In this document: positions 44,601 to 52,870 of the stretch, piece after piece | Layout of the letters: every line of letters begins with the position of its first letter | Position numbering within the stretch: the stretch's first letter is position 1 | Assembly: GCA_027488815.1 (NCBI GenBank) | Contig: JAIYAX010000025.1 | Span: 1-64,000, forward strand | Reading direction: 5' to 3' | DNA: 64,000 bases | DNA from: Cytophagaceae bacterium | GTDB taxonomy: Bacteria > Bacteroidota > Bacteroidia > Cytophagales > JAIYAX01 | Made by a program: the position numbers and the translations under genes | The notes under the pieces: generated by a model | The model's database searches: none | Told to the model about the DNA's origin: nothing | What the model saw: only the letters and a program-made list of their open reading frames with translations

Positions 44601-47217
44601 CATTAACAACACCAATTCGTCTGCTAATTCGGCCGGTATTTTTGTTTCTTCTCAGGGACCAGCAAACGGTTGCGAAAGAGTAGCAATCAGGAACGTAGAA
44701 ATACAAGGAGGATCAAACGTTACCACTTCCACATTTGGGATAATTGCGGGAGGTACTGCAATTTCAACCACTTCGCAAGGGGATAACAACGACTTCCTGC
44801 TTATCGAAAACAACCTGGTACGAAACAGCTACTTTGGAATTTTTACAAGGGGAACCATTGGAGGTCTATTGGATAGTTTAATCATCAGAAACAATAGTGT
44901 CGGAGATACTTTACTTGCAAACTCTGTAACGTTTAAAGGTATTGACGTGCAAAACTCAACAGGTGGATTAATTACTGGCAACCTGATCCGAAATATGGAG
45001 CTGACTACTTTTGTAAGCATAGCAGCCATTGAAGTCGGTGGATCAGGAAATGGAAATGCGATTTCCAGAAACAGGATAATTGGGGTAAGACAACTTTCAA
45101 CAAGTGGCTATGGGGCTTATGGGATCAATTTGATCGGAGGGTCCAACCATTTGGTGGTGAACAACATGATATCAGGAGTTCATACGCTTAACTATTCCAC
45201 TACTTCCACCACTTTCAATGGTTTTGGAATCAGGATAACATCTGGAACAGCCCATCAGATTTACTATAATTCGGTAAATATGTATGGCAACTATTCCAAT
45301 ACAACTGCCAGCGGGGCAAGCAATGCGGCCTTTTGTATCACCTCAACAGTTGTAACAGGTATCGATGTACGCAATAATATTTTTGCCAATAAGACCGTAA
45401 GTAGCAACACTACCGGTGCTGTTAATTTCATGTCAGTCTGGCTACCCTCCGGTTATACTTTTGGCACAAGTAACTTCAATCATAATGCTTATTTTATTCC
45501 TTCCTCCTCAATACAGCATTTCATTGGAAAGGTTGGATTAACAGCGGGAGCAGGTAATTCTGTAGATCTAAATGCCTGGAGGCTGGTGACTCAGGTAGGC
45601 AATCCGCTTAATGATGTTAACTCTCAACCGGGAAATAATGGAAGCCCTTTGTTTGTTTCGGATGACTCTCTGGATTTTGCTTCTGGAACATTAACCCCCG
45701 CTGAATCAGGTGGCTCTCCAATCGCTTCATTAGGAACCCCCAACATTGACTTCAGAGGAATTTCCCGACCGGCAGGCACAGGCTCAGCACCCGATATCGG
45801 GGCACTGGAGTTTAGTGGGCTATTGGGTGATTTTGCTGGTCCTGTGATCGATACCGTTTTCTTTAGTCCAACAGGCTCACAGTGTATAGGCACCGCACGC
45901 ACTGTTACGGTACAGGTAACGGATTTAACTGGTATTGATACAGTTCAAATCATTTACACTGTAAATGCTGGAGCTCCTATTGTTGCGCAAATGACCCTCA
46001 GTGGCTTAAATACCTATGCAGGTACTATTCCAGTACTTGGTAGTTCTTTGATCAGTTTTAGGGTTAGAGCTGTCGATAGTTCGCCGCTTGCAAACTTCTC
46101 CATATCAACCAGTCGGCAGTATCAAGATGAGATCATCGGTGATGGCTTAGCAGCAAGCACTACGACTCCTACCATCAACGTGGGAGATAGCGCAAGGCTT
46201 TCAGTCTTCTCTCCTTTGTTGGGTCAATTGAAAATTACTGAAATTGTCATGTTTAGGACAGGCACGGGGGCAACCAATCCATATCCTGCCTACATTCCGA
46301 CAGGTCCTGATGATTTTGTTGAGATTTCAAACCTTTCAACTGGTTCAGTCAATCTTTCCGGATTTGTATTTGAGATTTATGGCTCAGGTGCCAGGCCACC
46401 CTATACATTCCCGTCCAGCGCCATTATTCCTGCTGGATCAGTTTTAGTACTTCATTTGGGAACGGGCACTGACAATCCTTCCAACTTGTATTTTACCACA
46501 GGAGGTTCATCAAATGCAATTTCCTCAGGCGGAGCAACTGGAATAGTATTAAAAAATTCAACCGGAGTAGTTATTGATGCTGTAGCTTTTAATGGATACA
46601 CTTTTACAGCTATTACCGGAGTGACATCTGCTAATTGGAATGGTCCTGGAGCACCTAGCCCCTCTGGAAATGCTGGCTCTCAGCTTTTAGGAGCTGACCA
46701 AAACAGCTCAGCCAATTGGTCTGGCACAGCAGTTACACCAGGAACACTAGGCACATTTAACACTGGCCTTGTTACCAGCAATCCTCTGTCTGTAAGTTGG
46801 TTTTATAATGGAGTGAATATAGGTAGCTCTGCAAGCCTGACGACAAACCCTATTCTTATTGCAGGTCAAAACGCATTTATCGTAGTGGTTTCTGATAGTT
46901 TGTGTTCTGCAAGTGATACAGTGATCGTTAATGTCGTTATACCTAGCGGAGTTTCTGTTCATTTTTCATCTTCAAAAGTTATCTTTTACCCTAATCCTGC
47001 ACGAGAAGATGTATTGATTAGTCTCCCTCATGAGTTCATTGGCAACCCTGGAATTACTTTGACTGATTTAAGTGGGAAACTTCATACCCCAGTATATACA
47101 CTTGCCCCAAATAACAAGGAGATCAAACTAGATCTTCGAAGATTGGCTTCAGGGTTGTATGTTGTTAAAATATTAGTGGACGAAGAAGTCTACACTATTA
47201 AAATAGCCAAGGAGTAA
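41659..47217 (+). CDS. Giant T9SS-exported paralogue (beta-helix, LTD) with a different N-terminal domain
   Basis: An 1852-aa secreted protein with a signal peptide of about 20 residues (GLVGLKA|QTP). Residues 21-195 form a beta domain unrelated to the GEVED of its neighbour. From about 196 onward it parallels the 2080-aa protein: CARDB-like (196-304), beta-helix (311-748), CARDB-like (776-884), beta-helix (891-1348), beta domain (1394-1490), lamin-tail domain (1519-1694), Ig-like (1704-1762) and a type A sorting domain (1772-1852, FYPNPAREDVLI). It lacks the PKD and C-terminal GEVED. Shared stretches such as TPTINVGDSARLSVFSPLLG are nearly identical in protein but differ at synonymous sites, so the duplication is not recent. 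Confidence 0.9.
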   Translation: MKKTLSVLVLLVLGLVGLKAQTPQFSNGGLGTFTSSNAFPLSSTTSTRVQWLHRPADFGAQITPGLITKIYLGSLSTVSSTTFTNLTVSIGETSIDTVTPTFITGLTQAYQAPSTVFNNITSGGWIEITLQTPIFYSGIQNLFVDVSQSGYTSGISMAQNSSTGPRRIWGNNAAATGAGTGLVRFGFDLLPNQAQHDAGISSILQPLNFCPNTFNNVNVRLRNYGKTPLTSVNINWTLNGLAQNPFFFTGYLDTLLGSGPKDTVLTLGNILFTGTNPYTISAWTTLPNGFADTVFFNDTAYRVVAPALAGTITVGTGAGFNYASLADMAAAMSAGGVCGPVLVNIDSASGPYFGQVNFNNIVGANATNTVTINGNGAVISAAPTTTNKAVISLSNADYFTFDRLRLVGTDINNGFGFHLRNGSDFVTIQNCDINLSAITSTSTLNSAGIVSSSSTAGTTDDGNNANFLTIQNNTIRGGASGGPFYGIYLNGSGSSGVTATNCKILNNNLVDFYGQGILLDKTDSCLVFGNSISKPTINTTTSTTFYGVYCFGANTAGVRIERNSIHSPFSGYPSSTSVAYGIWIGNDAVAAAPTLVANNVIYNINSTGTVYGLYNGSADHCRMVYNTVNLNVLPSSGITRGFYQLTTATGISFLNNIISVTRGGSGAAHCIYLGTTTSTVTSNNNLYFTANGASVGFFTSSFATLANWQTANSNAYDQNSVFTDPSFVGAGPLLIPNAGLGNNIAIPQSDVSTDFLGNPRNATNPDPGAFEFTPAPNDAGAIAIHPVAFCPGNTPLFVRVRNFGTANLTSVQATLVINGLTAGSGTFIGSLATGQDTLVSVGSYNFLNNTNYNIIAYTSLPNGVPDITNLNDTTSRLNVQAALSGIVTIGGAGADFATLGSLGSIIASSSLCGPLEIQITGNTVETTGLILPTIPGNFPITIKPVGGVRTISGSVAGALIRLNGTDQVTIDGNIGGVRSLIINNTNSSANSAGIFVSSQGPANGCERVAIRNVEIQGGSNVTTSTFGIIAGGTAISTTSQGDNNDFLLIENNLVRNSYFGIFTRGTIGGLLDSLIIRNNSVGDTLLANSVTFKGIDVQNSTGGLITGNLIRNMELTTFVSIAAIEVGGSGNGNAISRNRIIGVRQLSTSGYGAYGINLIGGSNHLVVNNMISGVHTLNYSTTSTTFNGFGIRITSGTAHQIYYNSVNMYGNYSNTTASGASNAAFCITSTVVTGIDVRNNIFANKTVSSNTTGAVNFMSVWLPSGYTFGTSNFNHNAYFIPSSSIQHFIGKVGLTAGAGNSVDLNAWRLVTQVGNPLNDVNSQPGNNGSPLFVSDDSLDFASGTLTPAESGGSPIASLGTPNIDFRGISRPAGTGSAPDIGALEFSGLLGDFAGPVIDTVFFSPTGSQCIGTARTVTVQVTDLTGIDTVQIIYTVNAGAPIVAQMTLSGLNTYAGTIPVLGSSLISFRVRAVDSSPLANFSISTSRQYQDEIIGDGLAASTTTPTINVGDSARLSVFSPLLGQLKITEIVMFRTGTGATNPYPAYIPTGPDDFVEISNLSTGSVNLSGFVFEIYGSGARPPYTFPSSAIIPAGSVLVLHLGTGTDNPSNLYFTTGGSSNAISSGGATGIVLKNSTGVVIDAVAFNGYTFTAITGVTSANWNGPGAPSPSGNAGSQLLGADQNSSANWSGTAVTPGTLGTFNTGLVTSNPLSVSWFYNGVNIGSSASLTTNPILIAGQNAFIVVVSDSLCSASDTVIVNVVIPSGVSVHFSSSKVIFYPNPAREDVLISLPHEFIGNPGITLTDLSGKLHTPVYTLAPNNKEIKLDLRRLASGLYVVKILVDEEVYTIKIAKE

Positions 47218-47236
47218 CCAATAGACGTATCTCTAA

Positions 47237-47276
47237 GCAGGGAGAGCTTATTGCTTTCCCAGCATTTTTATTTTTT
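47237..47276 (+). terminator. Intrinsic terminator after the 1852-aa gene
   Basis: A stem GC-GGGA-AGC paired with GCT-TCCC-GC around a TTATT loop (one A-A mismatch and one G-T pair), followed by ATTTTTATTTTTT. It lies 20 nt after the stop. Confidence 0.8.
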
Positions 47277-47338
47277 ATTGCCAAAAGCATTTTCAGAGTT
47301 CCTGCTTAATTTTGTTATTAAGATAAAACAACCAAATT

Positions 47339-49201
47339 ATGAACCTAATTACCAAAAAGACGCTATTTAATGCCGTGGCATTGTTTTTATTCCTACAGCT
47401 GCCTGTTTATGTGTCTCTGGCTCAGCCCCGACTTTCAGAAACACAAACAATTAGCTGCAGTGGAACAGCAGGCTTGGCAAATTCAGAACCCCGTTGGACG
47501 CCCAGGCTTACCAGCATGAACTCCAGGGTACACCGGACCCCAGATGCAGAGTTCATCAGAGAGATCAAAAAAAGATCAAAGACCTACCAGAATGAAGCCA
47601 CAGAGGCAAATCGTGTCTCAGGCATACAGAGCCCCATTATTGGTACGAATTTCGAAGCGAACTGGTCACTTAATTCTACGCCACCAGACAATACCATGGC
47701 CATTTCGAATGGTGGGCAGATTGTGACTTGCAATAATGATGGTATTGAGTTTTACACCCAGACGGGCACATTTAGAGGGGTACTTGGGTGGAGTGGTTTC
47801 TTTAATGATCCCAATTTAAACTCATCTCTTTACGACCCTGTGGTCATTTACGACAGTGACGCTGATCGGTTTGTCATGGTAGTCCTTCATGGGTTTACTT
47901 TTGCTACTTCAAAAGTGCTGCTGTGTTATTCCAAATCAAACGATCCATTTACAAATGGTTGGTGGGTATATCAGATCAACGGTAATGTATTGAACAATAA
48001 CTGTTGGTTTGATTTTCCGGTGATTGGGATCACTAGTTCAGAAGTCATCGTTACAGGCAACCTTTTCAACAACAGCAATCAGTTTAATCAATCTGTGATT
48101 TTGCAAATTGACAAGGCTCCCGGCTATTTGGGAAATACCATCAATTGGAACACCTGGAGCAATATCAACGCAACTCCTTTTACCCCATTTACTTTGGTTC
48201 CAGCTTCCTCTGGCAAGCAGGGGAACGTAGGGCCAGGAATCTACCTTTTGGCAAGCAATTCTGGAGGGGGAAATGCATTACGATTGTTTCATTTGACCAA
48301 TGTGAGAACGGCTAGTCCTCAACTGCTCAATTTTACGATTAATTGTCCGACCTATGCTCCGGTGTCTGATGCTGCCCAACCGGGAACAGCAAATATGTTG
48401 GATAACGGAGATTGCAGAATGCAGGATGCTTTTTTCCAGGACGGATTTGTGCATTATACTTTTCATACAGATATCGGTGGCAACTATAACGGCATAAGGT
48501 ATGGGCGCATTTGGGTAGCCAACCAAAGCCATCAGTCAGCCAATTTTGGTTTCCAGGGAGTTGCTGACTGCGCTTATCCGGCTTTAGCTTCAGTTTCAAC
48601 TGATCCCAACAACCAAAGTGTTGTGATTGCATTTACCCGGGCATCTGCTAATATTTTCCCGGAGCTTAGAGTGGTCAGTGTAAACCATAATCTTCAGTTT
48701 TCAACCTCTACTCTGGTCAAAGCAGGAAATGCCTTCGTGGACATCTTATCCAGCAACGATGAGCGATGGGGTGACTATACAGGAGCAGCAAGGCGCTACA
48801 ACGCCACCAACCCAACCATATGGGTAGCGGGCTGCTATGGTACCAATATCGTTGGGCAGCGCAACAATACTTTTGTTACCTGGGTATCTGAAATTACAGG
48901 TGGGGCTACAACAGTTGGTGTTAGCAATGAGGTAATCGAAAAGGGCAAGACCAGCGTTTTCCCCAACCCGATTTTAGATTTCTTTCAATTGGAGTTTGAA
49001 CTTAAGGAAAGGGTAGAGTTACAAGTTTACTTAAGCGATGTGCAGGGTAAAAGGATAAAGCTCCTGTTTCAGGATAGTCCTATGCCCGGCAACTACCGTT
49101 TCTCTTTTCACAAAGGAGATCTGAAGCCGGGAATTTATTTTCTAAGCATACAGGGTGATCAAAAAATGCTACATCATGAGAAAATCGTTATTGAGCCTTA
49201 G
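47339..49201 (+). CDS. T9SS-exported secreted protein
   Basis: A 620-aa secreted protein. The signal peptide ends near residue 29 (VYVSLA|QPR). Residues 95-520 form one beta-rich region with propeller-like character (PDNTMAISNGGQIVTCNNDGIEF, SDADRFVMVVLHG, NCWFDFPVIGITSSEVIVTGN, SSNDERWGDYTGAARR); no catalytic family is assigned. The last 75 residues are a T9SS sorting domain (SVFPNPILDFFQL, KPGIYFLSIQG). A -7-like TAATTTTG (47307-47314) precedes it, without a -33. Its last 26 nt overlap the next small lipoprotein gene. Confidence 0.85.
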   Translation: MNLITKKTLFNAVALFLFLQLPVYVSLAQPRLSETQTISCSGTAGLANSEPRWTPRLTSMNSRVHRTPDAEFIREIKKRSKTYQNEATEANRVSGIQSPIIGTNFEANWSLNSTPPDNTMAISNGGQIVTCNNDGIEFYTQTGTFRGVLGWSGFFNDPNLNSSLYDPVVIYDSDADRFVMVVLHGFTFATSKVLLCYSKSNDPFTNGWWVYQINGNVLNNNCWFDFPVIGITSSEVIVTGNLFNNSNQFNQSVILQIDKAPGYLGNTINWNTWSNINATPFTPFTLVPASSGKQGNVGPGIYLLASNSGGGNALRLFHLTNVRTASPQLLNFTINCPTYAPVSDAAQPGTANMLDNGDCRMQDAFFQDGFVHYTFHTDIGGNYNGIRYGRIWVANQSHQSANFGFQGVADCAYPALASVSTDPNNQSVVIAFTRASANIFPELRVVSVNHNLQFSTSTLVKAGNAFVDILSSNDERWGDYTGAARRYNATNPTIWVAGCYGTNIVGQRNNTFVTWVSEITGGATTVGVSNEVIEKGKTSVFPNPILDFFQLEFELKERVELQVYLSDVQGKRIKLLFQDSPMPGNYRFSFHKGDLKPGIYFLSIQGDQKMLHHEKIVIEP

Positions 49202-49388
49202 TATTGCTTTTGCAATGACTTTGCCCTCATGTAAAACAGGGCAGTCGGCAGATGGCCAGAAAACAGAGACAGGAAAAGCCAGCCCTACAGAAATCAAAGG
49301 AGGAAGAGGTGTCACAAACAAAGACAGCGTTTATAAAGCCAATCCCCAACCCATGCGTGAAGCCCCTAAGCCGGGTAGGCCCAACTAG
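49176..49388 (+). CDS. Small lipoprotein
   Basis: A 70-aa protein starting at the ATG 49176 inside the end of the preceding cargo gene. The N-terminus MRKSLLSLSIAFAMTLPSC is a lipoprotein signal with a plausible lipobox (TLPS|C). The mature 50 residues are hydrophilic and low in complexity (Gly, Lys, Pro, Thr), ending EAPKPGRPN. No family is recognised. The overlap suggests translation coupled to the T9SS cargo gene. The stop overlaps the convergent hydrolase stop (CTAG, 49385-49388). A longer start at 49155 is less likely because it would spoil the signal. Confidence 0.6.
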   Translation: MRKSLLSLSIAFAMTLPSCKTGQSADGQKTETGKASPTEIKGGRGVTNKDSVYKANPQPMREAPKPGRPN

Positions 49389-50266
49389 TTTTTGATGTTT
49401 TTTAGGCGGGCAAAAGCTTCGATGAGATGATTGTGACCTGCAGGCAAAATGACTAGTCTCAGGCAAGGAAGCTTTCGGATAAAGAACCTCAGGTTTTTCT
49501 CTGTTATGATTTTATCGAATCGGCCCAGATAAAGGTCAATCGGCACACGATGTTGAGCCAGCTGACTGATCAACCTATCCGTTGGTACTGAAATGGTTTT
49601 GTAACACACCCAGGTTTTGTACAATCGCCATCGCTTGGCTTCTGAATTCATTTGGGTTTGTGCAAACCGGATGATGCCTTTATCAACCAATCGGAAAAAC
49701 CTAAACACGGCTACCAGAAGGTGAAAGATCCGGGGCTTGAGGACAATGTGTTTTAATACATCTCTGAAAAACAGCGGGTAGGTCGCAAGGCTATACCAAA
49801 AGCTGGTTTTTATTCCATCAGGTGCCAAAAGGATCATTTGTTCAACCCTATCCGGATAACTTGATGCCAAAGAAAGTGCTATTTTACCACCAAGAGAAAA
49901 TGCAAGAACACTAAACCGATGATGTCCCAAATCAGTACACAGGTTTATAAGTGCATTCAGGAGTTCATCTTTATCGATAGTCACCTCATCTGCCTCGTTC
50001 CATTCACTTTCACCATGAAAAAAATGGTCAAAACTGAACAAAGTGAATTGCCCACCTAGGGGGCCTTCTAGCAAATTGAAATTGGCCTTGTCCAACCCAT
50101 ATCCATGAAAACATAGAAGCAATCGGGGACCAGAGCCCTTTTTTTGATAAGTCATAAATGAAGACCCAACCTGGAGCTTTTCATGTGTCAGTTGTGATTT
50201 TTGAATACGACCCCCACCCTTTGCCATTGTTCCCAATTTTGATTTGCTAGTTAACAAATTTGGCAT
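49385..50266 (-). CDS. Alpha/beta hydrolase
   Basis: A 293-aa hydrolase of the alpha/beta fold. The oxyanion-hole region is LLLCFHGYGLDK near residue 50. The nucleophile elbow AFSLGGK gives Ser124, preceded by a DHFFHGES segment. The late acidic residue is in LGRFDKI and the catalytic His in AGHNHLIEAF near the C-terminus. The substrate is unknown. The ATG at 50266 or the one at 50227 (residue 14) could be the start; the second gives the more typical N-terminus. There is no signal peptide. It is convergent with the small lipoprotein gene, sharing a CTAG stop overlap. Confidence 0.85.
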   Translation of the reverse strand: MPNLLTSKSKLGTMAKGGGRIQKSQLTHEKLQVGSSFMTYQKKGSGPRLLLCFHGYGLDKANFNLLEGPLGGQFTLFSFDHFFHGESEWNEADEVTIDKDELLNALINLCTDLGHHRFSVLAFSLGGKIALSLASSYPDRVEQMILLAPDGIKTSFWYSLATYPLFFRDVLKHIVLKPRIFHLLVAVFRFFRLVDKGIIRFAQTQMNSEAKRWRLYKTWVCYKTISVPTDRLISQLAQHRVPIDLYLGRFDKIITEKNLRFFIRKLPCLRLVILPAGHNHLIEAFARLKNIKN

Positions 50267-50379
50267 CTTTTATAAATGCAGACTGCGGAAGCTAAGGAAG
50301 TTTAAAAAGTTTCCGTCGTATTAAGACGGCTAAATGAAGAGTTGCCAAAGTTGAAACAAGAGCAAAGGACATAAGAAGG

Positions 50380-50671
50380 GGTAGCATTGCTTTTTGGCGG
50401 TATGGTACAAAGAGCATCACGATGGTTGAAATCGCATTTCAATTAGGTATTTCAAAAAAGACCCTTTATCTGCTTTTCAAAGATAAGAATGACATTGTAC
50501 TAAAAACGGCGCATTATCATATCTCCCAAACGCATGGTCGGATGTGCGAGTTTCATCATGAGGCGAATGATCCAATTCATGAACTTATTCTGGTCTCCCA
50601 ACATACCAGTTCCGTTTTTGCCAAACTGAGTGAAGTCCAATAAAGGATTTTACCGTCCAGACATCACCTAA
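50380..50671 (+). pseudogene. Decayed TetR-family regulator
   Basis: Residual TetR coding: SIAFWRYGTKSITM (50383-50424) runs into VEIAFQLGISKKTLYLLFKDKND, a typical helix-turn-helix, and continues to a stop at 50641-50643. A second fragment in another frame, KGFYRPDIT (50642-50668), matches the C-terminal segment of TetR proteins of this type. The core between them (about 40 codons or more) is missing, and the start region has no usable initiation codon. It sits beside the RND remnant, as in an intact TetR-RND efflux locus. Confidence 0.8.
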
Positions 50672-50910
50672 AGAAACTCTAAAGAATACGGGTCAAGGAG
50701 GTTAGCGTGAGCCTTGTTATCCAAATGGTTGGAGGAGGTAAATAAGGAGTATGAGATGTCCAGCTCCATCTGTGGATTAGTGAAGCGAAAAAACCTAAAG
50801 GGGATTGACTACCATCTTTCTAACTCACTTAGGGGTTATTACCTAGCCAAGATTTTGATGAAATCAGCTACTTTTAGCTGAAAACAATGTGTCTGTCAGA
50901 GTAGTATATG

Positions 50911-51538
50911 CAGGCAAAAGAATTGGCCTTTTTGAGCTCAGTACTTTTATTCGTCGTATTTTAGATCTTATTTATTAAGGTTGCTCAGTTCAACATGATT
51001 ACGGGGTCTTTCATCATTATTGAATCAGTTTTATTCGCAACTATTGTTCTCATTCTGGGATAAGCCTTCTTTAGAATGGACTTTGAAATCATCATCACTT
51101 CGATCGGTATCGCATCACTTGCCGGAATTTTGTTGAACAATGCCATCTTATTTGTTGACTTTATAGATATAAGTCGCAAGCGAAAAGATAGAAGAGTTTG
51201 GTGAAGATCTAACATTTCATGAGATGAAATAGGCCATTCTTGCAGGAGTAAAGGCACATTTACACTCAACATTTCAAACTGCCAGAACGACAGTTCTGGG
51301 CTTGATCCCACTTGCAGTCAGCCGTAACATCGATTTCATCGGCTTCTTTTAAACCTATAATCCAACGTTTTACATAGGCGGAGACAATGCCATTTTTTGG
51401 GCCCCAATGTCCTTGATCATCATTTTTGGCTTGACTTTTGCTACCTTCCTAACGTTAGTTATTGTGCCGGTGATGTATATCCTGGCAGAATACATCGGAA
51501 TGAAATTTTCGAAACAAAGAAATAGGGTGAATAGTTAA
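50911..51538 (+). pseudogene. Decayed RND efflux pump permease, C-terminal part
   Basis: Fragments of the C-terminal membrane domain of a HAE1-type RND transporter. Frame 1 (50911-51204) reads FIIIESVLFATIVLILG, then IIITSIGIASLAGILLNNAI and LFVDFID; it is broken by TAG at 50962, TAA at 51061 and TGA at 51202. After a frameshift, frame 2 reads AILAGVKAHLHSTFQTARTT, LGLIPLAVSRNIDFIGFF, YNPTFYIGGDNAIFW and LTFATFLTLVIVPVMYILA to a TAA ending at 51538, with stops at 51230 and 51350. The periplasmic domains and membrane-fusion protein are absent. Confidence 0.88.
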
Positions 51539-51570
51539 TTTTCATATTTGGTTAAGGTTTAGTTTGTATA

Positions 51571-51605
51571 AAAAAGGTTCAGGGTCTTCCCTGAACTTTT
51601 TTTTT
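51571..51605. terminator. Bidirectional terminator
   Basis: A perfect 8-bp stem GTTCAGGG/CCCTGAAC with a TCTT loop, flanked by A-runs on the left and a T-run on the right, so it can act on either strand. It separates the pseudogene island from the metallophosphoesterase gene. Confidence 0.92.
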
Positions 51606-51625
51606 AACGTTTCTCAACTCGCAAC

Positions 51626-52870
51626 ATGTCTTCTAAATTCCTGATTATCATCATCAGTCTCCTATTGGTTCTGTTGATTGATTTTTACGTTTTTCAATCG
51701 GTCAGAACAGTCTTTTCAGAACATAGCCTGCCAAGAAAAAGGTTGGTTTATGCCCTTTTTTGGTTGATTTCGGCCTTGGTCATTGCGGCCATTTTGGTGT
51801 TTCAATTGGCACCTTCAGGCAAGCTGCCAACCTCCATACGTGGCTTTTTGGCGACTGGAGTTTTTATGGTCACATTCTCCAAACTGTTTGTTGTTGTATT
51901 CCTGTTGATTGATGATTCGGGCAGGGTGTTGAAATGGTTCTATTCCCTGATCGCCAAACCCGAGCCTCCGGTTGATCTTTCAAGGTCTGAGTTTTTGGCC
52001 AAGGCTGGTATGGTGACCGCCACAGTGCCTTTGGTTGCTATGACTTATGGCATAGTGTCAGGAGCACATGATTACCATGTTCACAGGGTTAGGCTTCGGG
52101 TACCACAGTTACCTAAGGCATTTGATGGGATACGCATTGCTCAGTTGTCTGACATTCATAGCGGCAGCTTTTTCTCCAAAACAGCAGTAAAGGGAGGCAT
52201 CGAAATGCTGACCAGGGAAAAAGCTGATCTAATTTTCTTCACCGGAGACCTTGTAAACAACAAGGCAGATGAAATGATTGGATGGACTGAAATGTTCGAC
52301 AAGGTCAAAGCCCCATTAGGTGTGTACTCCATTTTGGGTAACCATGACTATGGAGACTATGCCTATTGGAGCAGTCCTGAAGCAAAGGCTGCCAACCTCA
52401 ACGACCTGAAAGCTGCTCATAAGGCCATGGGCTGGAATTTGTTAATCAACGAGCATAAGTATCTGACAATTGAAGGAGATCGCCTTGCCTTGATCGGTGT
52501 TGAAAACTGGTCTGCCAAGGGGCGTTTCCCAAAGTATGGCAACCTGAAAGCAGCCCATTCTCAAACTGAAGCTGATTATAAAATATTGCTTTCGCATGAC
52601 CCCTCGCATTGGAGAGCGGAAGTTTTGACTGGCTTTCAGGACATTGATTTAACGCTCAGTGGACATACCCATGGCATGCAGTTTGGGATCGAAATAGGTG
52701 ATTTCAAATGGAGCCCTGTGCAGTACATGTATCCGGAGTGGGCCGGACTTTATACAGAGGGAAAGCAAAATCTGTACGTTAACAGAGGATATGGATATAT
52801 CGGTTTTCCAGGCAGGATTGGTATCCCTCCGGAGATTACCATTATTGAGCTAAGCAGGTCAGCCAGTTAA
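51626..52870 (+). CDS. Membrane-anchored calcineurin-like metallophosphoesterase
   Basis: A 414-aa protein. Three hydrophobic segments lie in the first 100 residues (about 4-24, 38-58, 70-92), then a Lys-rich linker. From residue 165 comes a metal-dependent phosphoesterase domain with all motifs: LSDIHSG, TGDLVNN, GNHDYGD, LSHDPSHW and SGHTHGMQFG. It belongs to the YkuE/YaeI-like branch; substrates there include lipid or nucleotide phosphates, and the one here is unknown. The ATG follows the strong terminator, so its promoter lies in the short leader or is not visible. Its TAA overlaps the TerB-like stop (TTAA). Confidence 0.9.
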   Translation: MSSKFLIIIISLLLVLLIDFYVFQSVRTVFSEHSLPRKRLVYALFWLISALVIAAILVFQLAPSGKLPTSIRGFLATGVFMVTFSKLFVVVFLLIDDSGRVLKWFYSLIAKPEPPVDLSRSEFLAKAGMVTATVPLVAMTYGIVSGAHDYHVHRVRLRVPQLPKAFDGIRIAQLSDIHSGSFFSKTAVKGGIEMLTREKADLIFFTGDLVNNKADEMIGWTEMFDKVKAPLGVYSILGNHDYGDYAYWSSPEAKAANLNDLKAAHKAMGWNLLINEHKYLTIEGDRLALIGVENWSAKGRFPKYGNLKAAHSQTEADYKILLSHDPSHWRAEVLTGFQDIDLTLSGHTHGMQFGIEIGDFKWSPVQYMYPEWAGLYTEGKQNLYVNRGYGYIGFPGRIGIPPEITIIELSRSAS

